Below are positions 42,808 to 54,700 of a DNA stretch of 64,000 bases, in pieces. The stretch is from Granulosicoccus sp045110475 (GTDB taxonomy: Bacteria; Pseudomonadota; Gammaproteobacteria; Granulosicoccales; Granulosicoccaceae). The stretch lies in NCBI GenBank assembly GCA_045110475.1, contig JBGCGC010000007.1:5338-69337 (forward strand), in the 5' to 3' direction. A program made the translations under genes and the position numbers. How positions within the stretch are numbered: position 1 is the first letter of the stretch; the number at the start of each line of letters is the position of its first letter. A model generated the notes under the pieces. That model ran no database searches, was not told the origin of the DNA, and worked only from the letters and a program-made list of their open reading frames with translations.

Positions 42808-45572
42808 AAATCTCAAATTCATGGCTGACCATGCAGCGCTTGCTACCGCTGGTGGCGCTTACTGTGTTTTGTGCACCAATCGGGGCACAAACGGTTGATG
42901 CCGAGATTTCCACCGGAAACTCAGTAAACGGTTCGCTGGAGCAAGGTGAATGGAGCTACTATCGACTCGACAACACCGACGACGCAGCTTCGACCGTTGC
43001 GAGACTTGACAACCTGACTGGCGACATCGATCTGTACGTTCAATACGGGGAGCTGCCAACACTTGAAGATTTTATCTGCAGGTCATGGGAAGGTGGAATC
43101 GCGGATGAAACCTGCCCCATTGATTTAACGGCTTCTGGTGAAATCTACATTGGCGTTTACGGATACGGTGATGGTAACTACACCTATACACTGCTTGTGG
43201 ACGGTGCTACCCCAGACGTGGACCCCATTCCGGGCACCTCAATCGGCCAGCGCAGTGGTCGCATCGAATGGAATGGCTGGACCCTCGACTACGACACGTT
43301 TGCACTAAGCGATGGACTCACCCTGCATGATGTCAGTTTCGACGGTACGCCGATACTAAATCACGCCAGTTTTCCAATAATGTCGGTCTACTACGACAAC
43401 GATGTTTGTGGTCCTTACGCTGACAAACTCAATGGACCTCAGTCGCCTGTCGAGTGGGCAGACAATGCCCTGCTGGTAGCCAGAGAATATACCCAGAACG
43501 GAGAGCAATGGTTCGAGTTGGGCATCCGTGAATTCATCGGTTCCTACGATATCTACCAGGCGTGGTACTTCGGCGCCGACGGATCGCTTGATGGCCACGT
43601 ATTTAGTCGTGGACTTCAATGCGATATAGCGCATATTCATTACCCCATGTGGCGATTTGATTTCGACATCGATGGCGCTGGTGAGGATCAGATACTGAGC
43701 GAAACAGCATCGGGGACATTCAACCGGTATACCACTGAGTTTGAAGCCAGCGCTACCGATGCCTTCGAACACCGTTGGTATGTCCAGGATGCACAGTCTG
43801 GTTATCGCGTTCGTATCGACTTCGATGACGGTGCCTGGAACCTGCCAGGCGATGTCGTGCCCGCTTCGGCGTATGAGAATAATCGCATTGGCGGCATGGT
43901 TTACCGTGAGAGCGAAAAAGGCTGGAACGAAGGCCCTTCGCCCAATTTCCTGTACGTCGATGATGAAAGTCTCGAGGGCGACGATATCGTGATGTGGTAT
44001 CGCGGCTACCTGCCCCACTCCCCTGAAGAAGGCAGCGAGCTCTGGCATTCCACCGGTGTTCGCCTGAGAACCGATGTCCAGTTAGATACTGACACTGACA
44101 CCGATGGTGACGGCATACCTGATTACCTTGATCCGGACGACGACAACGATGGTATACCCGATGAGCTTGATCCTGAGCCATTGATACCTAATGAAGAGGT
44201 CGTAGGATCAGTGACCATTGAATCGGTCATCCAGACGGGTAATGACGATGTTGAGCAGCGGGCTCGTGGCCGCGTTGATTTTGACAGTAGCGATCTAGAG
44301 CTGATCTTCGATGCCAACGTTGATCAGATTGTCGGCTTGCGCTTCAACGACCTTGACATCCCGCAGGGTGCAAACATCGTTCAGGCCTATCTGCAGTTTC
44401 AGACAGACGAACGCAGCTCCAGACCCACGACAGTGACAATTCATGGCGTGGCAAGCGATGATGCGGACGCCTGGTCCAGCACACGATATGACGTTAGCGG
44501 TCGCTCACGCACAAGTGCGTCGGTATCGTGGACGCCAGCTGAATGGAACGCGATCGGTGAAGCCGACAGTGCCCAGAGAACACCCGACCTTTCCTCCATG
44601 ATCGAAGAAATAGTCGGTCGTAGCGGCTGGCAACAAGGAAACTCAGCATCGTTTGTTATCGAAGGCAGCGGTGAACGAGTCGCAGAGGCTTATGAAGGCA
44701 GCCGCTCCGGCGCTGCCCGACTAGTCGTCGAATACGAGTCAGCCGACGGTAATACCGCGCCTGATGTCGACGCCGGACCTGACCTGACACTGTCAGTTGC
44801 CGCTGCAGCAACCCTTGCTGGTGTGGTGCTTGATGACGGCTTGCCTGTACCTCCGGGCGAAGTGTCACTAAGATGGATTAAGGTATCAGGCCCCGGCAAC
44901 GTCAGTTTTGACAATGACTCCACAGAAACTACCGAAGCGGTTTTCTCTGAGCCAGGCGACTACGTGCTCCGACTGACTGCCAACGACGGCCAGTTCTCGG
45001 GCAGTGATTCCCTAAACGTGTCGGTTCAGGACGAGAGCGGTAACACGGTTATAGAGCGACGCGTATCCTCCAGCACCGATGACGCCGAAGAAAATACCAG
45101 TGGCGCCATAGCATTGCGCAGCTCCGACCTGGAATTGGGGGTCGCCGCTGTCGCTCAGACTGTCGGGATACGCTTTACGGGTGTCGACATTCCGGAAGGT
45201 GCCACGATTGCTGCGGCCTACATACAGTTCACTGTTGACGAGCCGAATCGCGCTTCCGCATCACTGACGCTGTCTGGTGAAGCCAGTGGTAACGCTGACG
45301 CTTTCGCTGTCACCAACAGGAATGTCTCCAGTCGATCGCAAACTGCAGCCACTGTGAACTGGTCACCTGCTCCGTGGCCAACGGTGGGCGAAGCTGGAAG
45401 CGCTCAACGAACGCCAGATCTATCGCAGATCGTTCAGGAAATTATTGATCGAGATGACTGGAGCGACGGCAATGCACTTGTGGTGCTGGTTACCGGAAGC
45501 GGACAAAGAACCGCCGAGTCGTTCAATGGCGATAATACAAGAGCGCCGATATTGCACATTGAATATCAGTGA
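42804..45572 (+). CDS. Large secreted copper-amine-oxidase-like multidomain protein
   Basis: A 922-residue exported protein (signal peptide ending near GAQT). Domains in order: PPC-type beta domain (about 32-135); copper-amine-oxidase-like core (about 150-425) with IGSYDIYQAWYFGADGSL (Tyr248 at the TPQ position, Ser for the usual Asn), IAHIHYPMWRFDFDIDG (His277/His279) and YLPHSPEEG (His405); a thrombospondin-type calcium stretch DTDGDGIPDYLDPDDDNDG (about 432-450); then two homologous beta domains (about 468-650 and 745-922, sharing QRTPDLS and ITGSG/EGSGER-type blocks) separated by a PKD-like module (TAPDVDAGPDLTLS...). The two beta repeats look like DNRLRE-type domains. The catalytic state of the core is uncertain. 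Confidence 0.72.
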   Translation: MKISNSWLTMQRLLPLVALTVFCAPIGAQTVDAEISTGNSVNGSLEQGEWSYYRLDNTDDAASTVARLDNLTGDIDLYVQYGELPTLEDFICRSWEGGIADETCPIDLTASGEIYIGVYGYGDGNYTYTLLVDGATPDVDPIPGTSIGQRSGRIEWNGWTLDYDTFALSDGLTLHDVSFDGTPILNHASFPIMSVYYDNDVCGPYADKLNGPQSPVEWADNALLVAREYTQNGEQWFELGIREFIGSYDIYQAWYFGADGSLDGHVFSRGLQCDIAHIHYPMWRFDFDIDGAGEDQILSETASGTFNRYTTEFEASATDAFEHRWYVQDAQSGYRVRIDFDDGAWNLPGDVVPASAYENNRIGGMVYRESEKGWNEGPSPNFLYVDDESLEGDDIVMWYRGYLPHSPEEGSELWHSTGVRLRTDVQLDTDTDTDGDGIPDYLDPDDDNDGIPDELDPEPLIPNEEVVGSVTIESVIQTGNDDVEQRARGRVDFDSSDLELIFDANVDQIVGLRFNDLDIPQGANIVQAYLQFQTDERSSRPTTVTIHGVASDDADAWSSTRYDVSGRSRTSASVSWTPAEWNAIGEADSAQRTPDLSSMIEEIVGRSGWQQGNSASFVIEGSGERVAEAYEGSRSGAARLVVEYESADGNTAPDVDAGPDLTLSVAAAATLAGVVLDDGLPVPPGEVSLRWIKVSGPGNVSFDNDSTETTEAVFSEPGDYVLRLTANDGQFSGSDSLNVSVQDESGNTVIERRVSSSTDDAEENTSGAIALRSSDLELGVAAVAQTVGIRFTGVDIPEGATIAAAYIQFTVDEPNRASASLTLSGEASGNADAFAVTNRNVSSRSQTAATVNWSPAPWPTVGEAGSAQRTPDLSQIVQEIIDRDDWSDGNALVVLVTGSGQRTAESFNGDNTRAPILHIEYQ

Positions 45573-45578
45573 GAAAGG

Positions 45579-45606
45579 CTCAGTGGCCATCGTGTTGGCC
45601 ACTGAG
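45579..45606 (+). terminator. Strong hairpin after the amine-oxidase-like gene
   Basis: CTCAGTGGCCA and TGGCCACTGAG form an 11-bp perfect stem with a 6-nt loop (TCGTGT), 6 nt after the stop codon. There is no T-run after it on the plus strand, so it may be a weak or Rho-assisted terminator or an mRNA 3' stabiliser between the convergent genes. Confidence 0.6.
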
Positions 45607-45657
45607 TTATAAGCATATGGTACAGCGCTAATTTTGTAGTGAACATTGATACAAAAG

Positions 45658-45684
45658 CCCTGCGGGGGCCGTTACCCCGCGGGG
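45658..45684 (-). terminator. Intrinsic terminator of the giant cadherin gene
   Basis: On the minus strand CCCCGCGGGG and CCCCGCAGGG pair over ten positions (one G-U) around a short loop and are followed by CTTTTGT. It lies 19 nt after the stop codon of the 3049-residue gene. Confidence 0.7.
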
Positions 45685-45702
45685 AAAAGCCATGTGATTT
45701 CA

Positions 45703-48700
45703 TCAAGCCGGTTTGCCAATATCAGGGCTGTGTTTAACGATAGACTGCAACGACTCGCCGTCTACGTCCAGTGAATTGCCAAGACTACCCACAATGGGTA
45801 GTGGATCAACAAATCGCCACGCGGGCAATGAGCTCAGCATACTACTCATAATTGCCCCTCCTCTCAGCAAGTAAAGAACATAGCCAATCGACAAGCCAGA
45901 TGTCGTTGTAACGGCGGTGCTAACCACTCCGCGTGATTGGGCGAATTGGGCCTCCATTTCTTCCCGACGTTTCTCAGAACTTTCAGACAGGGACGCAAAC
46001 ATCTCTGGATCTTGCTGCCTCACCATGGCAAAGAGATTCGCGATATCAACGGTTCCGTCGAAAATGTTTGCGCCTGACTCTGAATCCGCCGCATTTTCCC
46101 AGCCTACGCGTTGTCCGGAAAGGTATTCCGATATAACGTTGTCCTGCGACGTGGTACGTGACGACGAATCTCTGCTGTCACTTTCTGCGGAGTTGAAAAA
46201 CCGGTTACCCAGCAACCCACTCGTGACATCCACCGACACGGACGCCACCTCCAGAACAGCATCGTCTGCAAGATCGCTATCCTCTTCTACCGCATAGCTA
46301 CTGGCAGAACCTACTGTTGATTTTCCGGTATCAACAGGTTTAAAAGAGGGACTCACAGGATTGGCTCTTTCAAACTCAGATAAAAATGAAATTGCCTGTG
46401 GTTGTGGGGCTGCGGCTTGAAGTTGCGGCTCCTCGATAAAAACGTAGCCTACCTCGAATAACATTTCCGCAACGCCGCCTCGACCATCACTCACCGACAA
46501 CAGGACGATTTCATTAACACTCTCAGACGGAGGTAAGCCTAGTTGCAACTCAGCACTCTGTTGATCGAAAACAATCCAGTCGGGCAGAGGCTGACCGTTT
46601 CTTAAAGTCATTGAAAAGCTCAGATCATCATCGTCCTGGTCGATGAAATTGTCGGGACCTACCACGATGGTCTGCTCAGAATCAAGAACCTGATCTTGCA
46701 CTTGTCCATTGAAAGCAATCTCGGGGGCATCATTTTGATCGACTACACGTATGGATACCTCGCTTGTATCTCTGTTGCCCTGTCCATCCGCAACTTGCAA
46801 TGTGGCGACGTAGATGTTGTTTCTGGCAGCATCGGCAGGCATTTCAAAGTTCGGGGCGGACTGAAAAGAAAGCTCACCACTCACACTGTCAATAACAAAC
46901 AAGGCGGCATCTGCCCCTTCGCTGATTGAGTAAATAGGCTTATCACCATCCTCATCAATACTACTCGCCGTCAAAACAGCAGTTTGATTCTCAGCAATAT
47001 CCACCAAAGCAGGTACGACAATGTCTGGTGGCTCGTTAACATCGGTTACCGTGATTTTCACATCCCGCGAATCTGCACCGCTATTTTCATCCTTTACATA
47101 GACAGTCACTCGATACACGTTGTCAGCATCGCTATCTATCGGATTCTCTCGATCCGGTGCGCTAAGAAAACTCAGTACACCCGATGAACTGTCAATCGCA
47201 AACAATGCAGCATCTTCACCACCGCCCAATGAATAGGTTAAGGTCTCATCGTCGACATCTGTGCTACTCGCCACTGCAACTGCCGTCTGATTCTCAGCAA
47301 CGTTAACCGTATTAGGTAAGAGGATATCCGGGAGTTCATTGATATTGGTCACTGTCACTTCCAAAGCCTGTGACGAGGTGTTGTTACTGTCATTGCCGTC
47401 GCTGACCGTGACAATTATCTGATAATTATTATCCTCATCGCTATCCGCTGGCGCTTCTCGATCGGGTACTGTATTGAAGGTTATGACACCGGACGTGCTA
47501 TCAATTTTAAATGCCTCGGCATCCTCTCCACTGATAGAGTACGTCGGCGTATCATCGCCTTCATCGATATCAGTGCTACTCGCTGTTATCACAGCCGTCT
47601 GATTTTCCGCAGCTTCAACACGCTCTGGCAGATTCAGAACGGGTGGCTCATTGATATTGGTCACCGTCACTTCTAAAGTCTGTGACGAGGTGTTGTTACT
47701 GTCATTGCCGTCGCTGACCGTGACAACTAACTGATAACTATTATCCTCATCGCTATCTGCTGGTGCTTCTCGATCGGGTGCCGTATTGAAGGTTATGACA
47801 CCAGATGTGCTATCAATTTCAAATACCTCCGCATCCTCTCCACTAATAGAGTATGTCGGCGCATCATCACCTTCATCGATATCAGAGCTACTCGCTGTAA
47901 TCACAGCCATCTGATTTTCAGCAGCTTCAATACGCTCTGGCAAATTCAGAACGGGTGGCTCGTTGATATTGGTCACTGTCACCTCTAATGCCTGTGACGA
48001 GGTGTTGTTACTGTCATTGACGTCGCTGACCGTGACAACTAACTGATAATTATTATCTTCATCGCTATCTGCTGGCGCTTCTCGATCGGGTGTCGTATTG
48101 AAGGTTATAACACCGGACGTGCTATCAATTTCAAAGGCCTCGGCATCTTCTCCACTGATGGAGTACGTCGGCATATCATCGCCATCGTCGATATCAGTTC
48201 TACTCGCTGTTATAACCGTCGTTTGGTTTTCAGCAGCTTCAATACGCTCTGGCAAATTCAGAACGGGTGGCTCATTGATATTGGTCACCGTTACAGAAAT
48301 ATTTTTTGAAACTGTAAGTTCTTCGTTGATGTCCCCATCTGACAAGCCAATGATTAGATCATAAATACCATTTCCGTTGGCATCAAGCGGTGCCTCGTAG
48401 TCTGGAATAAAATTAAAACTCAGTTGACCGCTAGTACTATCAATATGGAACCTTGAGGCGTCTGCACCACCTCTAATGGAATAACTCAGCGACTCACTAT
48501 CCACATCAGAACCACTAATTGCAGTCACCAGCGTACTATTTTCTGCTACATCAAGTGTTTCAGACACATTGAGCACTGGTGTTTCGTTAATATTTTCGAC
48601 CGTTATTGCTGCACTTTTTATACTTGCAGCACCGTTCCCATCATCTACACGGACAAGCACGTTATAAGTGTTATCACCATTAACGTCCCCTGGGGCCTCT

Positions 48701-51700
48701 CGATCAGGAGCAGTTGTAAACGTCAGAACACCTGTTGAAGGAACAATGGTAAACATATCAGCATCATCCCCACCGTCAATAGAATAAGCAGGCTCCCCAC
48801 CGTCGACGTCAATACTCTCTACGTCAAATACCTCAAGTTGATTTTCAAAAACACTAATTGATGGAGGCACGATAATTTCAGGCATCTCATTTTGATTAAG
48901 TACTTCTACCTCAACTCCTTGAGAATCTTTCGCACCTGCACTATCTGCAACTTGCAGCATCAAACGATAAACGTTATCAGAGCCAACATCTTGTGGGGCT
49001 TCTCTATCAGGCGTTGTATTGAACATCACAACACCACTGGTTGGATCTACAGAAAATAGAGCCCCATCAGCACCACCGACAATAGCGTAAACCAATTGAC
49101 CTCCATCCACATCTGAGCCACTAGCCGTAAACACGTTTGTCTGATTCTCATATACTTCTATTCTAGGTATTGGATCAAGTACGGGTGATTCGTTTTTATC
49201 GGTTACCAGCACATTAACTGACTCAGTAACAGAGACGTTACTTCCATCAGTCACTGTTATATCAAACGTATAGGAATCGTTGGTTTCGAAATCAAGAGAT
49301 ACAAATTCTTTCAATTTTAATACGTTATTATCAAATTCAAAGGGGTTCTCAGTGTCATCAACTGTGTAAGTTAACGAATCATTCTCATCAGGGTCACTTG
49401 CTTCAATCACGCCAATAGGCTCACCTGACATATTTTCAGAAACAGAGAGTTCAGGAATATCATCAATATGAATAATTGGTTGCTGATTAATGTCTATGAC
49501 TTCTAAACTGAATTCCAAGGGTGATGAATTTCGACCATTGCTATCAGTAACGAGTACCTCCATCAACAACGTACCTGTATCTGCGTCGCCCGGATTACCT
49601 GTCAAGCTTCTGGTTTCAGCATCGAAAACGAGCCAATCCGGAACAGATCCAACCGTATTGGTTACTTGCCACGTAAACGGATAGGCGTTGTCAGCACTAC
49701 TGAAAAGCGTCTCTGAAAATGTATATTCAAGCGTACCCAGTTCCTCAACACTTATGTTAGCAACAGTCTCTACCGCCAACGGGGCCTGCTCTCCAATGAC
49801 GTTAATTACTAAGTCGACACTATCGTTTTCAGTTCCATCGCTAAGTACGACATTAAGTTCAACGAACTGATCCACGTCGTAGTCGAGCTGCACATCACTT
49901 TTGAGTCGTAACTTATTATTGACGATTTCAAATCGTGAATCACTAAACGTAACATCCAGATCACTAGCTACATCCTGATCAAAGATGGTTAACGAACCAG
50001 CTTCATCACCGAGCGTATTTTCTTTAACGCTATAATAGGTGACTGGGGTTATCTTAGGAGCATCATTTACATTGTTGACGTCAACGTTGACTAGTAGTTC
50101 ATCATATAAACCCGCGGGATCACGCGCTTGTATCGTAACCTCTATGATGCTGTTTTCCTCATAGTCCAGCGAATCTCCCGACTTCAACTTAAGTACATTA
50201 CCATCAAACGTAAACGGACTGTCAGCAGAAACAACATGATAGGTAAGTACGTCGTTTTCATCAGGATCGCTGGCACCAATGTTTCCGACAACCGCTAGCG
50301 GGTCATTTTCATCCACCGCAAATACTTCAGCGGATACGATAACTGGTGCTTGATTGACATCATCCACGGTAATATCAAATGTAATAGGAGCTGACACCAG
50401 TCCATTTGTATCGATCACTTTGACTTCAAGATTAACAAGACCAGTATCACTATCATCCGGTACACCAGACAAGGTTCTTGTATCTGCATCAAACGTGAGC
50501 CAATCTGGCAGACTAACAGCAGATGTTTGAGATATATCTGCCACTTTCCAAACGAACGGTAGCGCATCTTCCGATGTGCTAAACAATGTCTCTGGAAAGC
50601 TCACACTGAATCCCTGCAGTTCAGATATTGTTTCATCACTAATCTCGCCGTTGACAACCGGAGCTTGCAAAGCCTGGACAGTAATTTCAACGTTAGCTTG
50701 ATTAGAAACATTGTCAGCGCTATCACGAATCACATAGTCAAATGATGCAATATAATCGACATCTACTTGATCTTCTGGCGGTGTATAGATAAAGCTGCCA
50801 TCCGGGTTGCTGCTCAATATTCCTTTCGCTGGAAAAGACAATATTTCAATCAAAAATGTGTCTGATTGCCCCTCGTCTATATCAGTCATACCAAAAAGCA
50901 AGGAACCCTCTGTATCAGGTTCAGTCTCCAATGGGACTTTATATTTTGTGGCAAATGAATGGTCAATAGCAACTGGTGGATTATCATTTACGGCTTGTAC
51001 ATCGAAATCGATACGAGGCATCGATAACGTTACCTGCCCATCAGAAACATCCAGACTAAGTGATGCGTCAACGGTAGGCTCAGCTCCTGAGTGTCTAAAT
51101 TCAACCTTGTTAACCGTTTGCAGCTCTTCGTCAACAGATTCCAGCTCTTCGAGAGTGAAAAAACTTCGTTTGACGTTATCAACGTAGAGCTCTCCCTCCA
51201 CCTCCCCGTTTCCAGCAAGCGTAAAAACAACCTGATCCGGCGCTGTATCGGAATCTACAACGCCTAGAACACTATTAGTAAGCACCACTTGACCACCCTC
51301 GGCAAGGTCAAATGCAGGGTTAGGTGAAAATACAGGATCAACTAGCGCAGCAGTGATAACAACCGTCATCTCCTGAGATACCGACTGAGTTGTAGCATCC
51401 CGCACCTCAATACCTGCAATTGTGTAGGTTCCAGCGGGCTGATTTCCAGACTGCCTGAACGTTACAAGCTCATTTTCGATATCCTTTTTAGTGAACTCAC
51501 TAACCGGACTACCGTCACGTAAAAACTCGCCAAAAGGTATCGTTTCGGGTAAAGGCACCGAAAACACAAGTTCTTCAAAATCGGAGTCCGGGTCAGTGGC
51601 GTCAAGGTTTTCAAAGGTAACATCAACCTCTGCGCCTTGCTGAACGGTCAGAGCTTCAGCCTCCGACAGGATTAGTACAGGTGCATCATCCACATTGGTT

Positions 51701-54700
51701 ACGGTCACATTAAGAACAACGGTTGATGTCGTGTCCTCTTCAGTACTAATGGTGAATTCCAATGGCACAATCCAGCTATCTTGCAGACCGATATGCTCAC
51801 CAACGTGATGAAACGTGATTCGGCCCTTGTCTATATCGTGCTGAGTAAAGCTGGTTTTTTGCTCGGAATTTCTGAAGATAATAATTTCACTCGGGTCGTT
51901 ATCCAGTGTAAGCAGAATATGTTGTGCTTTCGTGCCACTTTGCTCCACCTTTAGATCGTCGTCTGTAAGCTCCCTTGTACCACCCTCCTGTAGAGTAAGA
52001 CCGTTAGTCACAGCCTCTATTGACTCACTATCTGACACTGCGGTTTCATCAGCGACTATTTGAGCAAATGCCATATGAGTTAAATTCGAGGAAGGATCCG
52101 TTAAATAACCTTCATCTTGGGTCTCAAAGTTTACCCAGTGCATCTTAGTTTCGTCTATAGATACGAGCAAACGTTGATTAACGTCGTCGTAAGTCAGAGC
52201 CAATGGATCATCCTGGGTCCCGTATTCCAGATAATTGATTGACGATGTGTCGTCTGTCGATGTGTTGTCGTCTGTGTAACTTGCTGCCATATTCAGATCA
52301 GGTTCAGACCAGAAAAAATCGCTACTGACCTCATTGATAGCTAGCGAATGAGCTTCAATCAGCACTGACGCATTAACGACGACTAGCTGAACCTCAGAAG
52401 TGGTAGGATCTGCTCCTACCGGTACGGTTTCAAGCGATTTGATACTGGTTTCGATCTCTGATGTGCCTAATTCCGTCCAGTAAATCACTTCACGTATTGA
52501 GTTAAATTCAACGTCTGTGGGCGAACCAATGAGGGACTTTACCAGCTCACCGCTGCGATCTAATGTCTCTGGTGATTCCGGGTCATCGGTAATATATTGA
52601 ACGATGGCGGGGTTAGTTCCCTCTACTGCGACAAACAAGCGTTGGCTATCCGAATCCACAGCGAAGGCAACAGAATTCTCATTGACCAGTTGCTCTATTA
52701 CTATGTCAGTACCATCATAGTTGGCGCTTTTGATGGAATAATCAGAAGGATCAAGCCAGAATACTCGAAGTCGCTGGACATCAACCTCGATGTCCAGAGG
52801 CACAACGTCGACCTGAAGAATTTGTTGTGCTGCCAGAAAGTTTGAGTCAGACCGGAAAATCGCACCCCCATCATCACTCCAGAACACCATTCCGCTTGTC
52901 TCGGTAGTGGTATAACCCCCAATATTAGGGGTTTCACCAACCAGGGTTCCGGCGATAGTCAGATCTCCCGAACTATCACGCTTTCCACTATTGACAGTGA
53001 CGTTTGTAGGCTCTGTTGATATTTTTACGGCGCCATCTTCTAACTCTACGGTGAAAATCCCAAGATCTGTTTCTACAATATCCGTCACCATTGGCTCAAA
53101 TCTGACGGCATTGCCAACAAAATTGAAACCATCAGATAGAAACTGGTCCCCAGACCAACCGTACACGTCGAAGCCTTCGGCGGCTGTATCGTTAAAGTAG
53201 TTGTTGGCCGCAATGGTATTGGTCAGCGTCACAGTCGCTGCGACGTCATTTGCTGGACGTGTAGCAATACCCGCCGCCCCAAATGGAGCAATGTTGTTAA
53301 CAACAATGCTATTGCTGATATTCGCACCACCGTCCAGCCCAATGCCACCTGAAAAATGAGTACTTGAATTAGCAGCTATGATGGAATAGTCGATGCTAAG
53401 ATCCGCCCCTTCGTCAGAGTAAATTCCTCCCCCGTGTGCAAATACTTGCGATGTACCATTCACATTGTTGTTCATGATAACAACCCGATTCAGAGCTGCC
53501 TCACCCGTACTGTGCAAACCTGCCCCCCGTCGTTCGGCCGTATTGTCTAACAGATAACTATCGGTTACTGTCAAATCCCCATGGTTGTGAATAGCGCCAC
53601 CATCGGATTTAGCAAAATTATCGGTGAACACACTATTTACAACGACAGTGATACTCGTCGTATCGACAAAAAGTGCACCACCGCGCGTATTGTCACTCGC
53701 GTCATCGGAATCCACTCGGTTAAGCGTCAACTCCGAATCGTACAATTCAAGGTTACCGTCAGCGACAATGCCCCCCCCATCATCTGTACCCTTGTTGCCA
53801 GTCAAAGTGCTTTCATGAATGACCGCCGCACCGGATTCAGCGATATAGATGCCTGCACCGCGCTTCGCTTCACTACCGGATATCGTCACGGTTTCCAGAT
53901 CAATAGTACCTCCGGTATAAATGGCACCACCGTGATCATCCGCCTTGTTGTTTTCGAAGACCACATTTTCAAAGAACGCTGACCCGGACTCATGTATGTA
54001 AATCCCGCCACCCTCATTAAAGCCTGTCGATGCATCCCCCCCCTTTATCGTCAAATCTGAAAATGTCACCGTTCCGTCTTCAAGCTCGAACACTCTCCGA
54101 TCATCTACACCCTGATCAATTACGGTGTCTTCACCCACAACCCCCCTAATGACATATGTGCGCGATAGATCCAGGTCGCCCGCCTGATTGGAATCATCGT
54201 CCCATTTTTCTCCTGTGTCTAACGTCAGCTTGTAGGTTTCATTCTCTAGCTGTATCACATCGACTGCAGGGTCTGCGTTAGCTACCATAATCGCTTCTCG
54301 AAGTGACATCTCATCGTCTTCACCTTTATCAGTGTTAAAAGCTGACAACGAACTCATATCAGAGGCATCGACAACATCGTCAGTAGTAGTTACCTGCAGC
54401 ACGATGAATGGATTTGGATCATCAGCTAGCATTAAGTCCTGATCAGCACGACGCGTTGTCAAACCAGAAGCTGATACCGTTTCTTCGGTACCTGATTGTT
54501 CAATATCAGAAGGCAAGTGCGCATTTTTTGGACTACTCCCGGTGAAGTCTGTTGTCCGCAATGCCATGGCCTTCGCCATCTCACGCGCAGCGCTTGAGAT
54601 CGCAGATTCTTCTGACTGTCTAACGAACTCATGAAGATCGTCTGCTCCCACTGAAAAACCCAGTGGATGATCGGCAGAAAACATCAATCGTGTTTCCAGA

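Noticed and set aside
47341..48276. CRISPR-like array
   Set aside because: The repeats are 312 bp, contiguous and in frame within a cadherin-repeat gene; there are no spacers or cas genes.
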